Positions 6,439 through 7,940 of a stretch of DNA of 7,940 bases are shown piece after piece; position 1 is the first letter of the stretch; each line of letters starts with the position of its first letter. The translations under genes were made by a program, and so were the position numbers. The DNA is from Deltaproteobacteria bacterium (GTDB taxonomy: Bacteria > Desulfobacterota > Syntrophia > Syntrophales > Smithellaceae). The DNA lies in assembly GCA_009668925.1 (NCBI GenBank), contig SBEK01000180.1, positions 1 through 7,940 of the forward strand. Direction: 5' to 3'. The notes under the pieces were generated by a model, which was not told where the DNA came from, ran no database searches, and saw only the letters and a list, made by a program, of their open reading frames with translations.

Positions 6439-7052
6439 GTTGGTAAAAAAGTGAATAACGACACCTCACCCGGAAAAGCTTTGGTGGATACTGGAACACC
6501 GTTAAATTGTTAAGTTAAGGCTCAATGGTTGGAAAACATTCTTTCACTCTGCAGCGGTTATACCTTAAAATCTTGGGGATGCGCCCGCCATTACCGGAAG
6601 ACTGGGAATCAGCATCCGGGCGATCAGCGACAAAAAATTTAAACTTCAGATACTTAACTCCTTAAGAATAGGCCTCACAGATGCCTTGATTTATCCGCGA
6701 TTTGGTAATAAATTACTACAGCTTCAGGAACTTATCGCCTCACGTATTTGAACGATCTATTCTCCAGCTATTTTCTTCTCATCAGAGCGCACGGCACCAT
6801 CTCCTGCTGATTTCACGACGGTCCTCGATCAGAAAACGGTCAGATCATCGGAGCAAGATATGCAAGGGGATGCCAGAAAGGTTGCCGAGAGGCTCGGCCC
6901 CGTGAAGGACGTCAGATCGGCGGAGCCCCGGGTCGGTCTGGCTTTGACTCGCCGGCAAACCATACAATTTTCAGGCATCGCAAAGGCAAGACGGGACGGC
7001 AATGAATCAGGCAAAAAACCGGATGCATCGCCCACCATGAAAGGAGGAGAAA
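6419..7052. other. Long stretch without a convincing gene (634 bases)
   Basis: Between the membrane-protein gene and the SUMF1-domain gene I find no ORF resembling a known protein. A 46-codon ORF at 6525-6665 has only a weak AAGG site. A 65-codon ORF at 6860-7057 has a good site and is listed separately. No intrinsic terminator with a T-run is evident after 6418. An inverted repeat, CTTAA/TTAAG, sits near 6653-6666. Overlapping complementary segments, GGATGCGCCCG and GCATCCGGGCG, lie near 6578-6624 and could form alternative stems. The composition looks like decayed or non-coding DNA. Confidence 0.5.
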
Positions 7053-7057
7053 AATGA
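6860..7057 (+). CDS. Doubtful small basic ORF coupled to the SUMF1-domain gene
   Basis: This 65-residue ORF has GGAG six bases before its ATG, and its TGA overlaps the next gene's start as ATGA, the arrangement of translational coupling. The product is rich in Arg, Lys, Gly and Ser, begins MQGDARKVAERLGPVKD, and has no hydrophobic core, signal peptide or motif I know. Its last codons simply read through the ribosome binding site of the next gene (MKGGEK). It may be a coupled leader or a chance ORF; I lean towards chance. Confidence 0.22.
   Translation: MQGDARKVAERLGPVKDVRSAEPRVGLALTRRQTIQFSGIAKARRDGNESGKKPDASPTMKGGEK
7041..7050 (+). promoter_or_regulatory. Strong ribosome binding site of the SUMF1-domain gene
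   Basis: AAGGAGG at 7041-7047 is a near-perfect anti-16S match six bases before the ATG at 7054. It fixes the start of the downstream exported protein. Confidence 0.85.
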
Positions 7058-7940
7058 AAAAGGCTAATCTTTTAATAGCAGCGGTCATCCTGGCGGGGGG
7101 CATTTTTCTTCCAGGGCAGACCTGTGGACAGGAGAAACCGGAACAGACGCGGCATCCGGAGACAAAGCAGATCGGCTCCATCAAATTCATCAAACTGCCG
7201 GGAGGCTCTTTTATGATGGGTTCACCCGAAAACGCGCAGCGGGACGACGAAAAGCCCCGGCACCGGGTCACGCTTGACCCGTTCTACATGGGAATGTACG
7301 AGGTGACGCAGAAACAGTATCACGATGTGACGGGTGAAAATCCGAGCCGTTCAAAAGGCGACAATCTGCCGGTGGAAAACGTCAGCTGGCACGACGCGAT
7401 GGAATTCTGCAGGAAATTTGGTGAAAAAAATAAAGTGAAAGCGCGGCTGCCTTATGAAGCTGAATGGGAATACGCCGTCCGCGCCGGCAGTACATCCATT
7501 TATTATTGGGGTGATCGTTTTAACGGAGCTTATTGCTGGTACGATAAAAACTCGGGCAGCCGCCCCCATCGGGTGGGGACGAAGCTTCCCAACGCCTGGG
7601 GGCTGTATGATATGAGCGGCAATGTCTGGGAATGGTGTATGGACTGGTACGCATCCGACTATTACAAATCAAGTCCGGAGCAAAACCCGCAGGGGCCCGT
7701 GATTCAAGGCGCCGATTACTGGAATTTCCGCGTCTTGCGGGGCGGTTCGTGGGCCTTCGACGCTGATGCGGCCCGATCCGCCCGCCGGATCAAGAATCCC
7801 TCCCGCTTCCACTTGAGTTTTTGCGGTTTCCGCGTGGTGGTGTCCATTCCGCGGCCTGAAGAATCCAAAAACGAGAAACAGCATGTGCTGATCGGTCGAT
7901 GGAGCGGTGAGTGGTCGGTCCTTCAGGGAGATACGTGCAT
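7054..7940 (+). CDS. Exported SUMF1-fold (FGE-sulfatase family) protein, partial
   Basis: The gene runs off the right edge; 295 codons are visible. Residues 1-23 form a Sec-type signal peptide (KK, then a hydrophobic run LLIAAVILAGGIFLP). Cys24 is not in a standard lipobox, so a periplasmic or secreted form is likelier than a lipoprotein. The SUMF1/FGE-sulfatase domain spans about 43-263: IKLPGGSFMMGS, FYMGMYEVTQKQY, LPVENVSWHDAMEFC, ARLPYEAEWEYAVRAG, NAWGLYDMSGNVWEWCMDWY, RVLRGGSW and CGFRVV. The two active-site cysteines of true formylglycine-generating enzymes, expected just after RGGS, are absent (WAFDADAARSAR instead), so sulfatase activation is unlikely and the domain probably binds or serves another role. 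After residue 265 a further segment begins (HVLIGRWSGEWSVLQGD), perhaps a second domain beyond the window. Confidence 0.9.
   Translation, partial: MKKANLLIAAVILAGGIFLPGQTCGQEKPEQTRHPETKQIGSIKFIKLPGGSFMMGSPENAQRDDEKPRHRVTLDPFYMGMYEVTQKQYHDVTGENPSRSKGDNLPVENVSWHDAMEFCRKFGEKNKVKARLPYEAEWEYAVRAGSTSIYYWGDRFNGAYCWYDKNSGSRPHRVGTKLPNAWGLYDMSGNVWEWCMDWYASDYYKSSPEQNPQGPVIQGADYWNFRVLRGGSWAFDADAARSARRIKNPSRFHLSFCGFRVVVSIPRPEESKNEKQHVLIGRWSGEWSVLQGDTC

Noticed and set aside
5609..6499. A 296-codon minus-strand ORF opposite the membrane-protein gene.
   Set aside because: It resembles no protein I know, is rich in Arg, Phe and Gly, and the opposite frame has strong gene features and a good ribosome binding site.
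6702..6905. A 67-codon plus-strand ORF in the long gap.
   Set aside because: It needs a TTG start with no ribosome binding site, and the product (Ser, Arg and His rich) looks random.
6954..7000. GGCAAACC, then CGCAAAGGC, then ACGGG upstream of the SUMF1-domain gene, resembling conserved pieces of the GEMM (cyclic di-GMP) riboswitch.
   Set aside because: The order and spacing are suggestive, but the first stem with its GNRA tetraloop cannot be formed from the intervening bases and I find no closing P1 helix. An Infernal hit to RF01051 would revive it.
1..7940. CRISPR arrays, tRNA or rRNA genes, insertion sequence ends and transposases.
   Set aside because: I saw no regularly spaced repeats, tRNA-like cloverleaf, rRNA sequence or transposase-like ORF on either strand.

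Overview
The window looks like chromosomal DNA from a Gram-negative bacterium of moderate GC content. The lipid-A-type acyltransferase, the lipid-type acyl carrier protein (ACP) and the exported SUMF1-domain protein all fit an organism with an outer membrane. The style of the proteins, with intergenic palindromes, would suit a deltaproteobacterium (Desulfobacterota, perhaps Syntrophales). That placement is an impression, because no rRNA or other marker gene is present.

Left part, minus strand (positions 4796 down to 1). A run of co-directional genes reads, in transcription order: an LpxL/HtrB-like acyltransferase; a 180-base gap with several palindromes; an unrecognised 140-residue protein; a BtrH-like acyltransferase (BtrH_N plus DUF4872-type C-terminus); an ABC-2 exporter ATPase; a candidate 30-codon mini-ORF; the ABC-2 permease; and an ACP that runs off the left edge. 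Junctions are tight: TGATG between the 140-residue gene and the BtrH-like gene, ATGA between the BtrH-like gene and the ATPase, and a 10-base overlap between permease and ACP. The first gene is separated by the palindrome region and may be transcribed separately, although it points the same way.

The simplest joint reading is a specialised fatty-acyl, polyene or related lipid pathway. The ACP would carry the chain, the BtrH-like enzyme and the LpxL-like enzyme would move acyl groups to acceptors, and the ABC-2 pair would export or flip the product. As I recall, this set also occurs in aryl-polyene, flexirubin and dialkylresorcinol loci. The ketosynthases that would prove it would lie left of position 1.

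Centre. A 353-base divergent intergenic region (4797-5149) holds a plausible promoter for the acyltransferase. Rightward from 5150 is a 422-residue multi-pass membrane protein of no family I recognise: five likely membrane helices, a coiled coil and a C-terminal beta-rich domain.

Right part. A 634-base stretch (6419-7052) has no convincing gene, though a basic 65-codon ORF with a good ribosome binding site overlaps the next start as ATGA. The window ends inside an exported SUMF1-fold (FGE-sulfatase family) protein that lacks the catalytic cysteine pair of true formylglycine-generating enzymes.
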